A stretch of DNA of 64,000 nucleotides from Sodalis ligni (GTDB lineage Bacteria; Pseudomonadota; Gammaproteobacteria; Enterobacterales; Enterobacteriaceae), in contig NZ_CP075169.1 of the NCBI RefSeq assembly GCF_016865525.2, positions 4,092,337-4,156,336 of the forward strand, given 5' to 3'. Made by a program: the position numbers and the translations under genes. Below, one piece after another: positions 32,264-43,624 of this stretch. The stretch's first letter is position 1, and every line of letters begins with the position of its first letter. A model generated the notes under the pieces. It made no database searches and was not told the origin of the DNA. It worked only from the letters and a program-made list of their open reading frames with translations.

Positions 32264-34063
32264 TTAGCGGTCCACATCTGACATAACAAAATCGATACTG
32301 CCCAGGTAAACGATGAGATCGGACACCAGGCTGCCGCGAATAACCGAGGGTATTTGCTGTAAATGCGGGAAACTCGGCGTGCGGATACGGGTCCGGTAGC
32401 TCATGGTGCTGCCGTCGCTGGTCAGGTAATAGCTGTTGATCCCCTTGGTGGCCTCGATCATCTGGAAGGATTCATTGGCCGGCATCACCGGTCCCCAGGA
32501 CACCTGGAGGAAATGGGTAATCAACGTTTCGATATGCTGCAACGTGCGTTCTTTGGGCGGCGGCGTAGTCAGGGGATGATCCGCTTTAAACGGCCCCTCC
32601 GGCATATTATCCAGGCATTGCTGAAGGATGCGCAGGCTCTGGCGCATCTCCTCCACTTTGAGCATGACGCGGCTGTAGCAATCGCTGATGCCGTCGCCCA
32701 CCGGCACTTCAAAATCAAAATTTTCATAGCCCGAATAGGGCCGCCATTTACGCACGTCGAAGGAGATACCGGTGGCGCGCAGCGCAGCGCCGGTAACGCC
32801 CCAATCCAATGCCTCCTGGGCATTGTAGGCGGCGACGCCCTCGGCCCTGCCGCGCAGCACGCTGTTCTTCAGCGCCGCTTTCACATAGGAGTCCAGGCGT
32901 TTGGGCAGCCAGTTGAGGAAATCGCGCAGCAAGCCGTCCCAGCCGCGGGGCAGGTCGTGGGCCACGCCGCCGATGCGGAACCAGGCCGGATGCATGCGGA
33001 ATCCGGTAATGGCTTCCACCACGTCATAGATTTTCTGGCGATCGGTAAAGGCCAGGAACACCGGCGTCATACCGCCGATATCCTGAATATAGGTACTGAT
33101 GTACAGCAGATGGCTGTTGATGCGGAACAGCTCGGAGAGCATGACGCGAATGACGTTTACCCGGTCCGGCACCACAATACCGGCCAGTTTTTCCACCGCC
33201 AGCACGTAAGGCATTTCATTGACGCATCCCCCCAGGTATTCCACCCGGTCGGTGTAGGGAATGTAGCTGTGCCAAGACTGCCGTTCACCCATTTTTTCCG
33301 CGCCGCGGTGGTGATAACCGATGTCGGGAACGCAGTCGACTATCTCTTCGCCGTCCAGCTGCAAAATGATGCGGAACGCCCCGTGGGCGGAGGGATGGTT
33401 CGGACCGAGATTCAAAAACATGAAGTCTTCGTTCTCCCGGCTCCGCGTCATTCCCCACTCCTCGGGTTTAAAGGTCAGCCCTTCCATTTCAAGATCCTGC
33501 TTCTGCTTGGTGAGCGTGAAGGGATCGAATTCGGTGGCCCGCGCCGGATAATCCTTGCGCAGCGGGTGGCCTTGCCAGCTTTTGGGCATCATGATACGCG
33601 TCAAATGGGGATGGCCGTCGAAGGTCATGCCGAACATTTCCCAGGTTTCACGTTCATACCAGTTGGCGTTGGGAAAAATCTTGGTGACGGTGGGCAGGTG
33701 CAGATCGCTTTCCGACAGCGCCACCTTAAGCATGACGTCCCGGTTCCGTTCAATGGAAATCAGGTGATAAAACACAGTGAAATCCGCCGCCGGCAGGCCT
33801 TCGCGGTGAGAGCGCAAACGCTCGTCCACGCCGTGGAGATCGTACAGCATCACATAAGGCTTCGGCAGTTTTTTCAGGAACAGCAGGACGTCGAGAATCT
33901 GCTCGCGTTTGACCCATACCACCGGGATACCGGTACGGGTGGGTTGTACGGTGAAGGCTTCCGGGCCGAAACGGTCACGCAATTCGCCGATAACCGGATC
34001 ATCAAGGTGATCGCGGGTTTGCCAGGCCGGCTGGGCGAGGTTTTGCGTCATCAACTCTGTCAT
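32264..34063 (-). CDS. nuoCD: NADH-quinone oxidoreductase fused subunits C and D
   Basis: About 599 residues, a natural fusion of NuoC (roughly 1-190) and NuoD (210-599) as in other enterics. The NuoC part ends with [17 protein letters not shown]. The NuoD part carries [14 protein letters not shown] and the quinone-site GGCVNEMPY region, and closes with the invariant DFVMSDVDR. NuoD forms the quinone-binding site with NuoB. The start is put at the ATG at 34063 after GGTGA; the GTG at 34075 is a possible alternative, as used in E. coli. Confidence 0.95.
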   Translation of the reverse strand: MTELMTQNLAQPAWQTRDHLDDPVIGELRDRFGPEAFTVQPTRTGIPVVWVKREQILDVLLFLKKLPKPYVMLYDLHGVDERLRSHREGLPAADFTVFYHLISIERNRDVMLKVALSESDLHLPTVTKIFPNANWYERETWEMFGMTFDGHPHLTRIMMPKSWQGHPLRKDYPARATEFDPFTLTKQKQDLEMEGLTFKPEEWGMTRSRENEDFMFLNLGPNHPSAHGAFRIILQLDGEEIVDCVPDIGYHHRGAEKMGERQSWHSYIPYTDRVEYLGGCVNEMPYVLAVEKLAGIVVPDRVNVIRVMLSELFRINSHLLYISTYIQDIGGMTPVFLAFTDRQKIYDVVEAITGFRMHPAWFRIGGVAHDLPRGWDGLLRDFLNWLPKRLDSYVKAALKNSVLRGRAEGVAAYNAQEALDWGVTGAALRATGISFDVRKWRPYSGYENFDFEVPVGDGISDCYSRVMLKVEEMRQSLRILQQCLDNMPEGPFKADHPLTTPPPKERTLQHIETLITHFLQVSWGPVMPANESFQMIEATKGINSYYLTSDGSTMSYRTRIRTPSFPHLQQIPSVIRGSLVSDLIVYLGSIDFVMSDVDR

Positions 34064-34160
34064 AGTTTTTTTCACCAAATTAAGGCTATACCGGCGTCAT
34101 GCCATTGTGCGCGCTGACTGATTATGGCCGACAAATGTCGTGTTGATTCGCGCTTTAAAA

Positions 34161-34841
34161 CTAAATTTCGTCGGGGGAACGCAGGTTGGTCACCGCGATT
34201 CTTTCACCCTGCTTACGATCGCGCTCCGCCTGCATATTGGCGCGATAGACCCCCTGGTCACCCACCACCCAGGACAAGGGACGCCGCTCTTTGCCGATGG
34301 ATTCCTTCAACAGCAGCAACGCCTGGATATAGGCCTCGGGACGCGGCGGACAGCCGGGAATGTACACATCCACCGGCAGGAATTTGTCTACTCCCTGCAC
34401 CACGGAATAAATGTCATACATGCCGCCGGAGTTGGCGCAGGCACCCATGGAAATCACCCATTTGGGCTCCAGCATTTGATCATAAAGGCGCTGGATAACC
34501 GGGGCCATTTTGGTGAAAGGCGTACCGGCAATGACCATGAAGTCCGCCTGGCGAGGAGAGGCGCGGATAACCTCGGAACCGAAGCGCGCCACATCGTGCA
34601 CCGCGGTGAAGGAGGTGGTCATTTCCACGTAGCAGCAGGAAAGGCCGAAGTTATAGGGCCAAAGAGAATTACCGCGGCCCCAATTCACCACATCGTGCAA
34701 TACCGTTTCAAGCTTGCCGAGAAAGACGCTGCGATTGACCTGACCCTCCATGGGATCGGCGACAATTTCCTGTTTTTGCAGCGGATAGCGGTCATTCCCG
34801 TTATCACCGTCCGGATCAACCCGGGTAAGTGTATAATCCAT
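34161..34841 (-). CDS. nuoB: NADH-quinone oxidoreductase subunit B ([4Fe-4S] N2)
   Basis: 226 residues. The tandem cysteines in [10 protein letters not shown] together with CANSGG and PGCPPRPEA bind cluster N2, which reduces ubiquinone. The [18 protein letters not shown] and [12 protein letters not shown] blocks are conserved. It lies 16 bp after nuoA and 97 bp before nuoCD. Confidence 0.97.
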   Translation of the reverse strand: MDYTLTRVDPDGDNGNDRYPLQKQEIVADPMEGQVNRSVFLGKLETVLHDVVNWGRGNSLWPYNFGLSCCYVEMTTSFTAVHDVARFGSEVIRASPRQADFMVIAGTPFTKMAPVIQRLYDQMLEPKWVISMGACANSGGMYDIYSVVQGVDKFLPVDVYIPGCPPRPEAYIQALLLLKESIGKERRPLSWVVGDQGVYRANMQAERDRKQGERIAVTNLRSPDEI

Positions 34842-34856
34842 TTTTTTGCCTCGCTG

Positions 34857-35294
34857 TTACGGCTGTCGACGTTGGTTTTCGGCGATGGGGCCGGACCGGC
34901 GCAGACGCAGGGAACGCTCTGGCGTCCAATCCAGCGCGCCAATCCGCACCAGGTAAACCAACCCCGCCAACAACACTAAAATGAAAACGGCTGCTTCGCA
35001 AAAGCCGCCCCAGCCCACTTCACGGATGGAGGTGGACCAGGCGTACAAATACAATGCTTCCACGTCGAAAATGACGAAAAACATGGCAACCAGGTAATAT
35101 TTGGCCGAAAGCCGCAACCTTGCGGTTCCAACGGGATCGATACCGGATTCAAACGGGACGTTTTTCGAGCGGGCATGGGCTTTTCCGCCCAGTAGGTAAC
35201 CGCCGGACAACATAAAACAGCAGAGACCGGCGGCGCCAACGAAAAATACGGCAAGCGCCCAGTAATGGGCGGTGACTTCAGTGGTTATTGACAT
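34857..35294 (-). CDS. nuoA: NADH-quinone oxidoreductase subunit A
   Basis: 145 residues, three membrane helices (ND3 homologue). The family core [16 protein letters not shown]...[18 protein letters not shown] is present. First gene of the 13-gene nuo operon, about 140 bp downstream of a good sigma-70-like promoter. Confidence 0.97.
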   Translation of the reverse strand: MSITTEVTAHYWALAVFFVGAAGLCCFMLSGGYLLGGKAHARSKNVPFESGIDPVGTARLRLSAKYYLVAMFFVIFDVEALYLYAWSTSIREVGWGGFCEAAVFILVLLAGLVYLVRIGALDWTPERSLRLRRSGPIAENQRRQP

Positions 35295-35432
35295 TCTCTT
35301 TGCTTACTCATCAAAAGTGGCGTTTTGCAGCCTGCTCTTTAACGGCAGTTCGACTCACCACATCGATTTATGGGAAGGATTTAAAAAACCGCATAGTGCT
35401 GCAGCCACCGGCAAACACAGTCATTATGTGGG

Positions 35433-35461
35433 GTTTTACTCCTTTGCATAACCTTTGTCAA
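35433..35461 (-). promoter_or_regulatory. Candidate nuoA promoter
   Basis: A perfect -35 hexamer TTGACA (35456-35461) and a TAAAAC -10-like hexamer (35433-35438) are 17 bp apart on the minus strand. It would give a leader of roughly 130 bases before nuoA. The perfect -35 and ideal spacing make this the best promoter candidate in the region. Confidence 0.6.
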
Positions 35462-35906
35462 CTTGGACAAAGGAAACTTCATAGTAATTTACACCTGCAA
35501 TATCTTATTAACATTTGATGCGTATGCTCGCCGCTTAATCGAGTCAGTAAACGACACGAAAAGGGAATCCCTTGTTCGGCGATTGCGTAACCTGAAAGAC
35601 ACTATACCATTTTCACGAGAAATCATGTTATTCCGCGTTTTGGTAAGGGCAAAATATGATCCAGGACACAATTTTGCAACTTCCAGGAGTGAAAGTTGCA
35701 CCATATGTGCGCCTTGCAACGATTTTTTTTTCAGAAACAACGTTTTGATTTTTATTTGCATGAATAAAGGGATGCTTAACATTGCCGACGCAACAAAATC
35801 CGGTGCCGGAATGCCGCAAGGATAAATTAGGTAGAGAAAAGTGGAGGTAATAAGCTTTATAATCAAATAAAAATATATAATTGATATTTTAATAAATTTT
35901 AGTAGA

Positions 35907-35932
35907 TTAAGCCCCATTAATCAGGGGCTTAA
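35907..35932 (-). terminator. Hairpin after lrhA
   Basis: A perfect 9-bp inverted repeat (TTAAGCCCC / GGGGCTTAA) with an 8-base loop lies 18 bp after the lrhA stop. The AT-rich flanks on both sides would allow it to end transcription of lrhA. Confidence 0.7.
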
Positions 35933-35950
35933 TTAGACTACTCAACACAG

Positions 35951-36892
35951 CTACTCATCACTGACGGTAAAGCTTTCTCCCTTCCCTTCCCCGTTCACTG
36001 CCCGTGGCAGAACAGGACTATAAGAACCGTTGCCGGCATTGATCGCGCTGAAAATCGCCATAGCCAGCTCATTTTCGCATTGAGGATTTTTACAGAGCAC
36101 ATACTGAGTGTCGGGCAAAGACGGCAATCCGTCGCTTTGCCCCAGTACCCGTAAATCCGCGCTCATCATCTCCACCGGCCGCGCGGTGACGCCGAGACCC
36201 GCTTTAACCGCCGCGCGGATAGCCGCCAGGGTAGACGCACTGTATGCGATACGCCATGGGATACCCGCATCTTGTAGAAACTCTATAGCCTGGGTCCGAA
36301 ACGGGCTTGGCTCATCGGAAACCACCAGCGGGATCACATCACCGGGACTGAAACGGTAATCGGCGGCGCAATACCACAGGGTGGGAGAAGTACGCAGAGT
36401 GACATGGGAATGTTTTCCTTCACCCAGCGTAGTGATAGCCAAATCCACTTCTCCGCTGTTAAGCATTTCCTGCATCTGCGGGCCGCGTTTGACACAGACA
36501 TCGATTGACAGCTTAGGGTATATCCTGGTGACCCTGCTGAGCAGGAAAGGCAGTATGGAGTCAGCCGTATCGTCCGATGCGCCGATTGTCAGCGAACCTT
36601 GGATATTACTGTACATAAGCGACGTACAGGCCTCGTCGTTGTAAAGTAAAATCTTCCTGGCATAACCAAGCAATTGAATCCCGTGTTCGGTCAAAAGCTT
36701 GTTCCGACCATGACGGGCAAACAATTCTTTTCCGACAAGCTGTTCTAATCGTTGCATCTGCTGGCTGACGGCCGATTGTGTTCGGCATACTGAAGCTGCT
36801 GCGGCCGCAAAGGTGTTGAGATCAGCGACGGCAACAAACGTTCTCAATAAATCAAGATCTAGATTGAGCACTGGACGATTTGCATTGGTCAT
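35951..36892 (-). CDS. lrhA: LysR-family regulator LrhA (HexA/RovM type)
   Basis: 313 residues, with an N-terminal winged helix-turn-helix ([20 protein letters not shown]... [15 protein letters not shown]) and a LysR co-factor domain. The N-terminal 120 residues closely match E. coli LrhA; the C-terminal domain diverges more. Relatives repress flagella and type 1 fimbriae in E. coli, exoenzymes and virulence in Erwinia (HexA) and invasin control in Yersinia (RovM). The gene is divergent from alaA across a 1-kb spacer and points towards nuo, as in E. coli. Autoregulation is known for the family but no site can be assigned here. Confidence 0.93.
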   Translation of the reverse strand: MTNANRPVLNLDLDLLRTFVAVADLNTFAAAAASVCRTQSAVSQQMQRLEQLVGKELFARHGRNKLLTEHGIQLLGYARKILLYNDEACTSLMYSNIQGSLTIGASDDTADSILPFLLSRVTRIYPKLSIDVCVKRGPQMQEMLNSGEVDLAITTLGEGKHSHVTLRTSPTLWYCAADYRFSPGDVIPLVVSDEPSPFRTQAIEFLQDAGIPWRIAYSASTLAAIRAAVKAGLGVTARPVEMMSADLRVLGQSDGLPSLPDTQYVLCKNPQCENELAMAIFSAINAGNGSYSPVLPRAVNGEGKGESFTVSDE

Positions 36893-37921
36893 AATATTGT
36901 CTTCACTTATGAATTCTAATTACACACTACTACCCTGGCGTTCAAAAATCGCATTTCCAAGCTATTACTGTTATGCACGTATCCCCACAGCCTTAACAGC
37001 AAAATCCGGGGTCGTTTCGATAACCGATACGCACTTTAATCTTGCGGAGACTTTGCGATTTACATGCAAAGTTCACACATATATAAATGGTAGCCAGCAT
37101 CGTTGAAACATAGCGCCCATAGTGGATAAAAGGCTAAATTTCGCAAGGATATCATCTACATAAAGCTAAATGTAAAACAAAGAAAGGCTTAACGTTAAAC
37201 TAAAACTTAAATGTAATTAATTAAATGGCATGCTAACTTCAATTTCAAATGTTGAATATTAGTGGCTAGGTCCAATTTTTTATCCCAACCCGCTTTATTT
37301 ACATAAATTTTTCTTAACTATTGTTTCTTCGGTAAAATATATCTCATGGCAAAATTTTCTTACTGGTAAATGTATACCATAAATAGCTACCTTAAACGAA
37401 ACAACAATAATTTGTAAGCATCAAAAGTTGACCTTTATTTTTCAATGGGAAAGTGCTCACATGCCGATGAAGTAGAGATACTTTACTTGGGTGAAAATGT
37501 GATAAGTATCATGATACCTGGCTTCATCTCGACCCTTTGCGCTAAAAGGAATGCGAAAGGGATATTTACGCAATTTTTCTTAACATCTTAACCGCTGGTA
37601 ACTAGACCGGTCGCCAACCGACCTCTTTTATCAGAGTAGACCCTATTCGCCATCATTAGTATATAAAATACTCAAACCGTGAAACCAAACGGAATGTAAA
37701 GATTATCACATCAGAATAATATATCTAATGATTAATATTTTATGGCTTTTTAACTGAAAAAACGGTTAATGTAAAATTCTCTGTTGACATCCTGTTTTCA
37801 GCCTGAACATTACCGCTATTGACGCCCTGAAACCTTCAAAAGGACAAACCAGTGGAGTACATTATGCAGAATGCGCGATTTCCCGGTTAAAATACGTTTT
37901 CCCTGCATAAGGCATAATATC
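36893..37921. other. Long lrhA-alaA intergenic region
   Basis: About 1 kb of AT-rich sequence between divergent genes with no credible gene. It holds a 13-bp direct repeat (AATTTTTCTTAAC) at 37306-37318 and 37572-37584, and a TTGACA hexamer at 37784-37789 that could be the alaA -35 box, though the -10 is poor. A long lrhA leader with several regulator sites is expected from E. coli, and this size agrees. Confidence 0.65.
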
Positions 37922-39142
37922 GTGAGCACTAGCGTTGAAAAATCCAGTAAATTGGAAAATGTTTGTTATGACATTCGGGGCCCGGTGCTCAAAGAAGCCA
38001 AGCGTCTCGAAGAAGAAGGTAATAAAGTCCTTAAGCTAAATATCGGTAATCCCGCTCCGTTCGGTTGTGAAGCGCCGGACGAGATGTTAGTGGATGTGAT
38101 TCGCCATTTGCCCACCTCGCAGGGCTATTGTGATTCAAAAGGCCTCTATTCGGCCCGTAAAGCCATCATGCAGCATTACCAGGCACGCAATATGCTGGAT
38201 ATCACCGTTGAAGACGTGTATATCGGCAACGGCGTATCCGAGCTCATCCTGCAATCAATGCAGGCGTTGCTTAATACCGGTGACGAAATGCTGATACCCG
38301 CCCCTGATTATCCGTTATGGACCGCGTCAGTAGTGCTGTCCGGCGGCAACGCCGTACATTATCTCTGTGACGAAGGCGCCGGTTGGTTTCCGGATCTGGA
38401 CGATATCCGCAAAAAAATTACGCCGCGCACCCGGGGACTGGTGATCATCAATCCCAATAACCCCACGGGGGCGGTCTACAGTAAAGAAATGTTATTGGAA
38501 TTGGTAGAGATAGCCCGTCAGCATAACCTGATTATCTTCTCGGATGAAATCTATGACAAAATACTTTATGACGAGGCGCAGCATCATTCAATAGCCGCCC
38601 TGGCGCCCGATCTGCTTACCTTGACCTTTAACGGCCTGTCAAAGACCTATCGTGTCGCCGGCTTTCGCCAGGGCTGGATGGTACTGAACGGACCGAAAAA
38701 ACAGGCCAAAGGCTATATTGAAGGACTCGAAATGCTGGCGTCCATGCGGTTATGCGCCAATGTGCCGATGCAGCATGCCATCCAGACCGCGCTGGGGGGC
38801 TACCAGAGCATCAGCGAATTCATTATGCCTGGGGGACGGTTATACGAACAGCGCAACCGGGCCTGGGAACTGATTAACGATATTCCCGGCGTATCCTGCG
38901 TCAAACCCAGCGGTGCGCTTTATATGTTCCCTCGCATCGATGCCCGTCGTTTCAATATTCTTGACGATCAGAAATTGGTACTGGATTTGCTGCTGGAAGA
39001 GAAAGTGCTGCTGGTCCAGGGCACGGCGTTTAACTGGCCGTGGCCCGATCATCTGCGCATCGTCACGCTGCCAAGGGTGGATGTGCTGGAAAGCGCCCTC
39101 GGCAAATTCAGCCGTTTTTTGCAGAAATACCATCAGCAATAA
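37922..39142 (+). CDS. alaA: Glutamate-pyruvate aminotransferase
   Basis: About 406 residues, fold-type I PLP enzyme that makes alanine from pyruvate and glutamate. Visible are NPNNPTGAVYS, the SDEIYDKI aspartate region, the lysine motif FNGLSKTYRVAGFRQGW and the C-terminal arginine in DHLRIVTLPR. A GTG start at 37922 gives the E. coli-like N-terminus (VEKSSKLENVCYDIRGP) with AAGG upstream; the frame is open back to 37871. yfbR follows after 9 bp on the same strand, so the two may share a transcript. Confidence 0.95.
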   Translation: MSTSVEKSSKLENVCYDIRGPVLKEAKRLEEEGNKVLKLNIGNPAPFGCEAPDEMLVDVIRHLPTSQGYCDSKGLYSARKAIMQHYQARNMLDITVEDVYIGNGVSELILQSMQALLNTGDEMLIPAPDYPLWTASVVLSGGNAVHYLCDEGAGWFPDLDDIRKKITPRTRGLVIINPNNPTGAVYSKEMLLELVEIARQHNLIIFSDEIYDKILYDEAQHHSIAALAPDLLTLTFNGLSKTYRVAGFRQGWMVLNGPKKQAKGYIEGLEMLASMRLCANVPMQHAIQTALGGYQSISEFIMPGGRLYEQRNRAWELINDIPGVSCVKPSGALYMFPRIDARRFNILDDQKLVLDLLLEEKVLLVQGTAFNWPWPDHLRIVTLPRVDVLESALGKFSRFLQKYHQQ

Positions 39143-39151
39143 GAGCGAGTT

Positions 39152-39754
39152 ATGAACCAAAGCCATTTTTTTGCCCATCTGTCCCGGTTGAAGCTGATTA
39201 ATCGCTGGCCGTTAATGCGTAACATCCGCACCGAAAATGTATCTGAACACAGCCTGCAGGTGGCGTTTGTGGCCCATGCCCTGGCGGTGATCAAAAACCG
39301 CAGGTTCGGCGGCCGGCTGAATGCCGAACGCATCGCTTTGCTGGCGATGTATCACGATACCAGCGAAGTACTCACCGGCGACATGCCGACGCCGATTAAA
39401 TATTTCAATGCGCAGATTGCCCATGAATACAAAAACATCGAGAAAATCGCCCAGGGAAAGCTTATCGAGATGCTGCCGGAAGAGCTGAGGGAGGATTTCC
39501 GGCCGCTGATTGACGAGCAATACTATGCCCCGGAAGAGAAAGCAGTGGTGAAACAGGCGGACACCCTTTGCGCCTATTTAAAGTGCCTGGAGGAGATTTC
39601 CGCCGGCAACAATGAATTTACCCCGGCCATGGCGCGGCTGGAGAAAACCCTCGAAGAGCGTAACAGCCCGGAAATGGACTATTTTATGACGGTGTTTATT
39701 CCCAGCTTCAGCCTCTCCCTGGACGAAATCAGCAACCACGATTCGCCGCTGTAA
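39152..39754 (+). CDS. yfbR: 5'-deoxynucleotidase YfbR
   Basis: 200 residues, HD-domain phosphohydrolase that removes phosphate from deoxyribonucleoside 5'-monophosphates. The metal ligands appear as [24 protein letters not shown] and VKQADTL (final Asp). Length equals E. coli YfbR (199). A GAGCGAG sequence lies before the ATG. It is convergent with yfbS across a hairpin. Confidence 0.95.
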   Translation: MNQSHFFAHLSRLKLINRWPLMRNIRTENVSEHSLQVAFVAHALAVIKNRRFGGRLNAERIALLAMYHDTSEVLTGDMPTPIKYFNAQIAHEYKNIEKIAQGKLIEMLPEELREDFRPLIDEQYYAPEEKAVVKQADTLCAYLKCLEEISAGNNEFTPAMARLEKTLEERNSPEMDYFMTVFIPSFSLSLDEISNHDSPL

Positions 39755-39758
39755 CGGC

Positions 39759-39779
39759 TATGCCGGCCCGGCCGGCATA
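39759..39779. terminator. Shared hairpin between convergent yfbR and yfbS
   Basis: A perfect 9-bp palindromic stem (TATGCCGGC / GCCGGCATA) around 3 bases lies 5 bp after the yfbR stop. It is placed to end or stabilise transcripts from both sides; no strong T-run follows. Confidence 0.5.
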
Positions 39780-39844
39780 AATCTATCGGGAATGCATTGC
39801 GTGGCAATGGTGGCCGGAATGAAAGCGTCTTGAGCAAGCCTTAA

Positions 39845-41677
39845 TCAGAAGGGAAAGAGCACCGGCACCAGCAGCACGCTCGCCGCCATCACCAACAGGG
39901 TGAAAGGGACGCCGAGGCGGAGAAAGTCGCCGAATTTATAGCCTCCCGGCGCCAGCACCAGGGTGTTTACCGGCGATGAAACCGGCGTCATGAAAGCCGA
40001 GGAGGCGGCGATAGCCACAATCATGGCGAAGGGATACGGGGACACCGACATTTCATGGGCGGCGGCCACCGCGATGGGCGCCATTAGTACCGCCGTGGCG
40101 GTATTGGAAATGAACAGTCCGATGACCGCACAAAGGACAAACAGGCTCAAGAGCATCATATGCGCTCCCGCCCCGCCCGATATGTCCATCAACAAACGCA
40201 CCACCAGCTCGACGCCGCCGGTCTTTTGCAGGGCCAGGGCGAACGGCATCATGCCGACGATAAGAATCAGGCTCGGCCAATGGATGGCGCGGTAAGCGCT
40301 TTCCATATCGATACAGCGGAACTTTCCCATCAGTACACAGGCGATAAGGGCGGCGATGGGATTGGGGATCTGATCGGTGAGCATCATCGCCACCATCAGC
40401 GCCAGGCAAAATAACGCATGGGGCGCCTGGCTCACCGCAGGTGCCACGTCGTCTACTTCTGCCGGCAAATTGAGCACGATAAAATTGTATTTTTGCATCT
40501 GCAGCTGGCGGATAAGCTTCCAATCGCCGATCACCAGCAAGATATCCCCTAGCGTCAGCTCTTCGTCGATGAGTTTACCGGTCATCGCCTCGCCGCCACG
40601 GCGGATACCCACCACGTTGAGCCCGTATCGGCTGCGAAAGCCCACCTGACGCAGGCTTTTGCCCAGCAATGCGGAGTCAGGAATCAGGCTGACCTCCGCC
40701 ATGCCGACGTCCCGCGCCTGTTCGGAAAAATATTCGCCCCGCAGGATCATCGGCTCCAGCAGCTGTTCGCTGCAAAATTGCCGTAGTCCCGCCTCGTTGG
40801 CTGAAATATCCACTAACAATACATCGCGCTGCTGCAGCTCGGTATTACCCCCGGCGCTGATCATCACCCGGCGGAATTTGCGCCAGCGCTCTATACCCAC
40901 CACGTTGGCACCGTAGCGATCGCGCAGCCGGAGATCGTCCAGTCGCTGCCCGATCAATGGCGAACCGGGCCGCAGCGCCAGGCGCCGCGCGCGTCCGCTC
41001 AGTTTGTAATCATGGATGAGATCGCGGAATGTCCGGCGTTTCCACCGCTCACGCTCCGGGTCGCTGTTGTTGCCGTTTAGCCAAAAACGCGCTACCAGCA
41101 TGTAGCCGATACCCATGATCAACACCATGATACCGATGGGAGTAACGGCGAAGAAACCAAATCCCCGCGCGCCGTCCCTTACCAGTTCGCTATTGATTAC
41201 CATATTGGGCGGCGTCGCCACCAGGCTCATCATGCCGCTGATAAGGGCGGCAAAACTCAAGGGCATCATTAGCCGGGCGGGGGACGTTTTCATGCGCGCC
41301 GCGACGCTCAGCACCACCGGGATGAAAATAGCCACCACGCCGGTGGAACTCATGAACGCCCCGAGGGCGGCCACGGTGATCATCAGGAAAATCAGCATGC
41401 GGGTTTCGCTTTTGCCCGCCGCCCGCATCAGCCACTCCCCCATTTGATAGGCTATGCCTGTGCGCACCAGTCCTTCGCCGATGACGAACAGGGCGGCGAT
41501 AAGCAGCACGTTGGGATCGCTGAAACCAGCGGTGGCTTCCGCCAGCGTCAGCGTGCCGCTGAGCACAAAGGCGATAATCACCAGCAGCGCCACTACATCC
41601 ATGCGCACTTTGCCGGTGGTAAACAACAGGATGGCGATCAACAGCAGGACGAGCACCCAGATGAGTTCATTAGTCAC
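39845..41677 (-). CDS. yfbS: SLC13/ArsB-type transporter with two TrkA-C domains
   Basis: 610 residues, identical in length to E. coli YfbS. About five helices, then two RCK_C (TrkA-C) domains (around 210-380, e.g. [23 protein letters not shown] and [23 protein letters not shown]), then the second helix bundle with [16 protein letters not shown] and [11 protein letters not shown]. Families of this layout (CitMHS/DASS) carry anions, some with sulfate or phosphate specificity; the YfbS substrate is unknown. A copy of the dispersed repeat lies just upstream of its start. Confidence 0.93.
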   Translation of the reverse strand: MTNELIWVLVLLLIAILLFTTGKVRMDVVALLVIIAFVLSGTLTLAEATAGFSDPNVLLIAALFVIGEGLVRTGIAYQMGEWLMRAAGKSETRMLIFLMITVAALGAFMSSTGVVAIFIPVVLSVAARMKTSPARLMMPLSFAALISGMMSLVATPPNMVINSELVRDGARGFGFFAVTPIGIMVLIMGIGYMLVARFWLNGNNSDPERERWKRRTFRDLIHDYKLSGRARRLALRPGSPLIGQRLDDLRLRDRYGANVVGIERWRKFRRVMISAGGNTELQQRDVLLVDISANEAGLRQFCSEQLLEPMILRGEYFSEQARDVGMAEVSLIPDSALLGKSLRQVGFRSRYGLNVVGIRRGGEAMTGKLIDEELTLGDILLVIGDWKLIRQLQMQKYNFIVLNLPAEVDDVAPAVSQAPHALFCLALMVAMMLTDQIPNPIAALIACVLMGKFRCIDMESAYRAIHWPSLILIVGMMPFALALQKTGGVELVVRLLMDISGGAGAHMMLLSLFVLCAVIGLFISNTATAVLMAPIAVAAAHEMSVSPYPFAMIVAIAASSAFMTPVSSPVNTLVLAPGGYKFGDFLRLGVPFTLLVMAASVLLVPVLFPF

Positions 41678-41718
41678 GACATTGTCCCTGATGATGTCGG
41701 TATCTCACGTGTTTCAGT

Positions 41719-41810
41719 CAGCGCGCTCTCCCTTTAACAGGCTCGTTGCACGTTCGGTGATAGCGGGCCTAGCGCGCCGTGGAGCCCTCGGTTGGCTCGA
41801 CCCCATGCCG
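41719..41810 (+). repeat. Diverged, shortened copy of the 107-bp repeat family
   Basis: Shared with the array after pta are the CGCTCTCCCTTTAACA block, the GCACG...CGGTGATAGCGGGCCT block and CGACCCCAT. The hairpin-forming middle (GGGCGGTAAAACCACGCCC) is missing. It fills most of the spacer between yfbS and yfbT. Confidence 0.75.
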
Positions 41811-41825
41811 CGGACGGGGATTTCG

Positions 41826-42487
41826 TCAGGCAATGAGGCTGACCCTGGCGCCGTCGGCTTCACGCTCGATTCGCAGCTGCTCCAGGGAAGTGAGCAGCAT
41901 GCCCACGGCATCCTTTTGCGGCGTTTGGGCCGGCGGGTTAACCGCAATCACTGGACAACCGGCGGCCAGTGCGGCCTGGATGCCGGCGATGGCGTCTTCC
42001 ACCACGATGCATTCACGGGGCGCGAACCCCAGCTTTTCCGCCCCCAGCAGATAGGCGTCCGGCTGAGGCTTGCCCCGCGCCACCTGCTCGGCGGTAATCA
42101 ATACCGCCGGAGCCGGCAGATTGCCGGCCCGGATGCGGGCGGAGGCCACCGGCATCGTTCCCGATGTCACGATGGCCCAAGGAATATCCAATTCATTCAG
42201 GCGGTTGAGCAGCGCCACCGCGCCAGGCAACGCCGTCACGCCGTCGATACACTCCGCTTCAAATTTTTCCAGGGCGAGGAATTCAGCCCGCAGCGTCTCC
42301 TCACTGGCACCCGGCATAAAATGACGCAATGAGGTAATCGCCTGTTTCCCATGGATAAAGTCAAATACGTCCTTAACGGAAACGCCTTTGCTTTTGGCCC
42401 AGTTACTCCAGGCTAACTCCACCACCGGTAATGAATCAATCAAGGTTCCATCAAGGTCAAACAAAAACCTCTACAAAGCACTGGCAT
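41826..42487 (-). pseudogene. yfbT: HAD phosphatase YfbT/HxpA, frameshift at codon 7
   Basis: Sugar-phosphatase of the HAD family. The body is intact: FDLDGTLIDS (nucleophile), TSGTMPVA, GKPQPDAYLL and VVEDAIAGIQAA. The start is not. From the ATG at 42487 (GGAG upstream) the protein would read MPVLCRGF and then, at a T5 tract (plus-strand A5, 42463-42467), shift out of frame; one extra T would give the normal CRGFLFDLDGT. In the existing sequence only a TTG at 42464 opens the catalytic frame, without a ribosome site. It may be a very recent pseudogene or rely on slippage at the T-run. Confidence 0.78.
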
Positions 42488-42504
42488 ATCTCCGGATTAA
42501 GCCG

Positions 42505-42999
42505 TCAGGCATTGATGATTTGCGTAATTTCAACCGCGCTCAAATGGTATTGACGCGGGCAGGATTGCCAAACGGCGAGCATGCGCAGGTATTTATCCCA
42601 CATTTTGGTCTGGGCATTAAATCCGTGCGTGCCGGAATCGAAGTGGGTGTAGCGCCCTTCGGTAAAGACCATAAAACGAACATAGGCCAGGTAACGGGAT
42701 TCCGTGGCGGCATCGAAACCCAGGAATGATAAACGCCGTTCATCAATATCCTGGCGATCTTTCAGATTGCCCCAGGACACCTGCAGGGCGTGATGCATTT
42801 CCATAATATCGATAATCGTGCGGCAGACATCTTCGCTTAATTGACCGAAATCCCGGTCCAGTTCGGCCATCTGCAAGCCGTATCCGCGCTCCACAATGGT
42901 CTGCTGGCGGCGGTAACGCTCGGCATTATCCGGATCCAGCATGATCATGATTTTATACTGGTTCGACAGAATAAGCCGCTGGGCGTTTGTCATCTCCAT
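42505..42999 (-). CDS. yfbU: YfbU family protein
   Basis: 164 residues from the second ATG (42999), equal to E. coli YfbU and strongly similar along its length ([40 protein letters not shown]-like end). It is mostly helical and soluble. The molecular role is unknown; it has been linked to toxicity/cell death phenotypes in E. coli, but no activity can be derived from the sequence. It is upstream of yfbT on the same strand. Confidence 0.93.
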   Translation of the reverse strand: MEMTNAQRLILSNQYKIMIMLDPDNAERYRRQQTIVERGYGLQMAELDRDFGQLSEDVCRTIIDIMEMHHALQVSWGNLKDRQDIDERRLSFLGFDAATESRYLAYVRFMVFTEGRYTHFDSGTHGFNAQTKMWDKYLRMLAVWQSCPRQYHLSAVEITQIINA

Positions 43000-43156
43000 C
43001 ATCCACTCCTGATTTTGTACCTTGAATCGCCTAAACTATCCCGTCGTTAGCATGTCATAATGCTGGCGGCGACGGTATCGGAAGCCGGCGCTTTTTTTGA
43101 TTTAAGACAGCCGATGATGAAATATCGGCCCGCTGTAACAAGAAGCGGGCACGAGG

Positions 43157-43624
43157 TTATAAATCGTCTAAAAAAGCTTTGTCGAGCAGCTTGAAGGCGC
43201 GTTTGAGAACATCCGCCAGCATCTGATAGGTGGGCGCGCCTTCCACCGGCGCCATGGCCTGCCCTGCTTCGGTAAGCTGGTGGCGCACTTCGTGGAACCA
43301 GTGCAGCAGGGTCGGCGGCAGCGGCGTGACCGAGCGCTTGCCCAGCCACCAGAGCCCTTGCATCGGAAGGCTGCAGGCGAAAACGGCCGTCGCCACCGCT
43401 GGACCGAGCTGTCCGCCGAGGGCGATTTGCCAGCTTAGCGTGAAGACGGCCACCGCCGGCATAAAACGCACGGCGAAACGGGTGGCGGTGATCATCCGAT
43501 TTTCCGGAAAAAGCGGCGCCAGGCGTTTGTCGGTCGGCCAGGTTTTCATATAGTCTTGTCCGCGCTGGAAGATTTTATACCAGCTTACCGAACCGGAGGG
43601 GATTGTCGCCATAGCGGACCTCAA
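43157..43624 (-). CDS. yfbV: UPF0208 membrane protein YfbV
   Basis: 155 residues with two membrane helices in the middle (about 50-100) and soluble ends; E. coli YfbV has 151. The [16 protein letters not shown] opening and [15 protein letters not shown] are typical. E. coli YfbV has been implicated in containing the Ter macrodomain, but how is unclear. It is divergent from ackA and is conserved beside it in enterics. Confidence 0.92.
   Translation of the reverse strand: MRSAMATIPSGSVSWYKIFQRGQDYMKTWPTDKRLAPLFPENRMITATRFAVRFMPAVAVFTLSWQIALGGQLGPAVATAVFACSLPMQGLWWLGKRSVTPLPPTLLHWFHEVRHQLTEAGQAMAPVEGAPTYQMLADVLKRAFKLLDKAFLDDL

Larger units (their letters stand above)
35295..35950. other. nuoA-lrhA intergenic region
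   Basis: 656 bp, AT-rich, holding the nuo promoter (minus strand) and, at the right edge, the hairpin that ends lrhA. A 121-codon plus-strand frame at 35463-35825 has no recognisable features and is judged spurious. E. coli has a regulatory region of similar size here, which receives several global regulators, but I cannot place individual binding sites. Confidence 0.7.

Noticed and set aside
35463..35825. 121-codon plus-strand frame in the nuoA-lrhA spacer
   Set aside because: No ribosome site, no recognisable domain, odd composition, and it covers the nuo promoter region.
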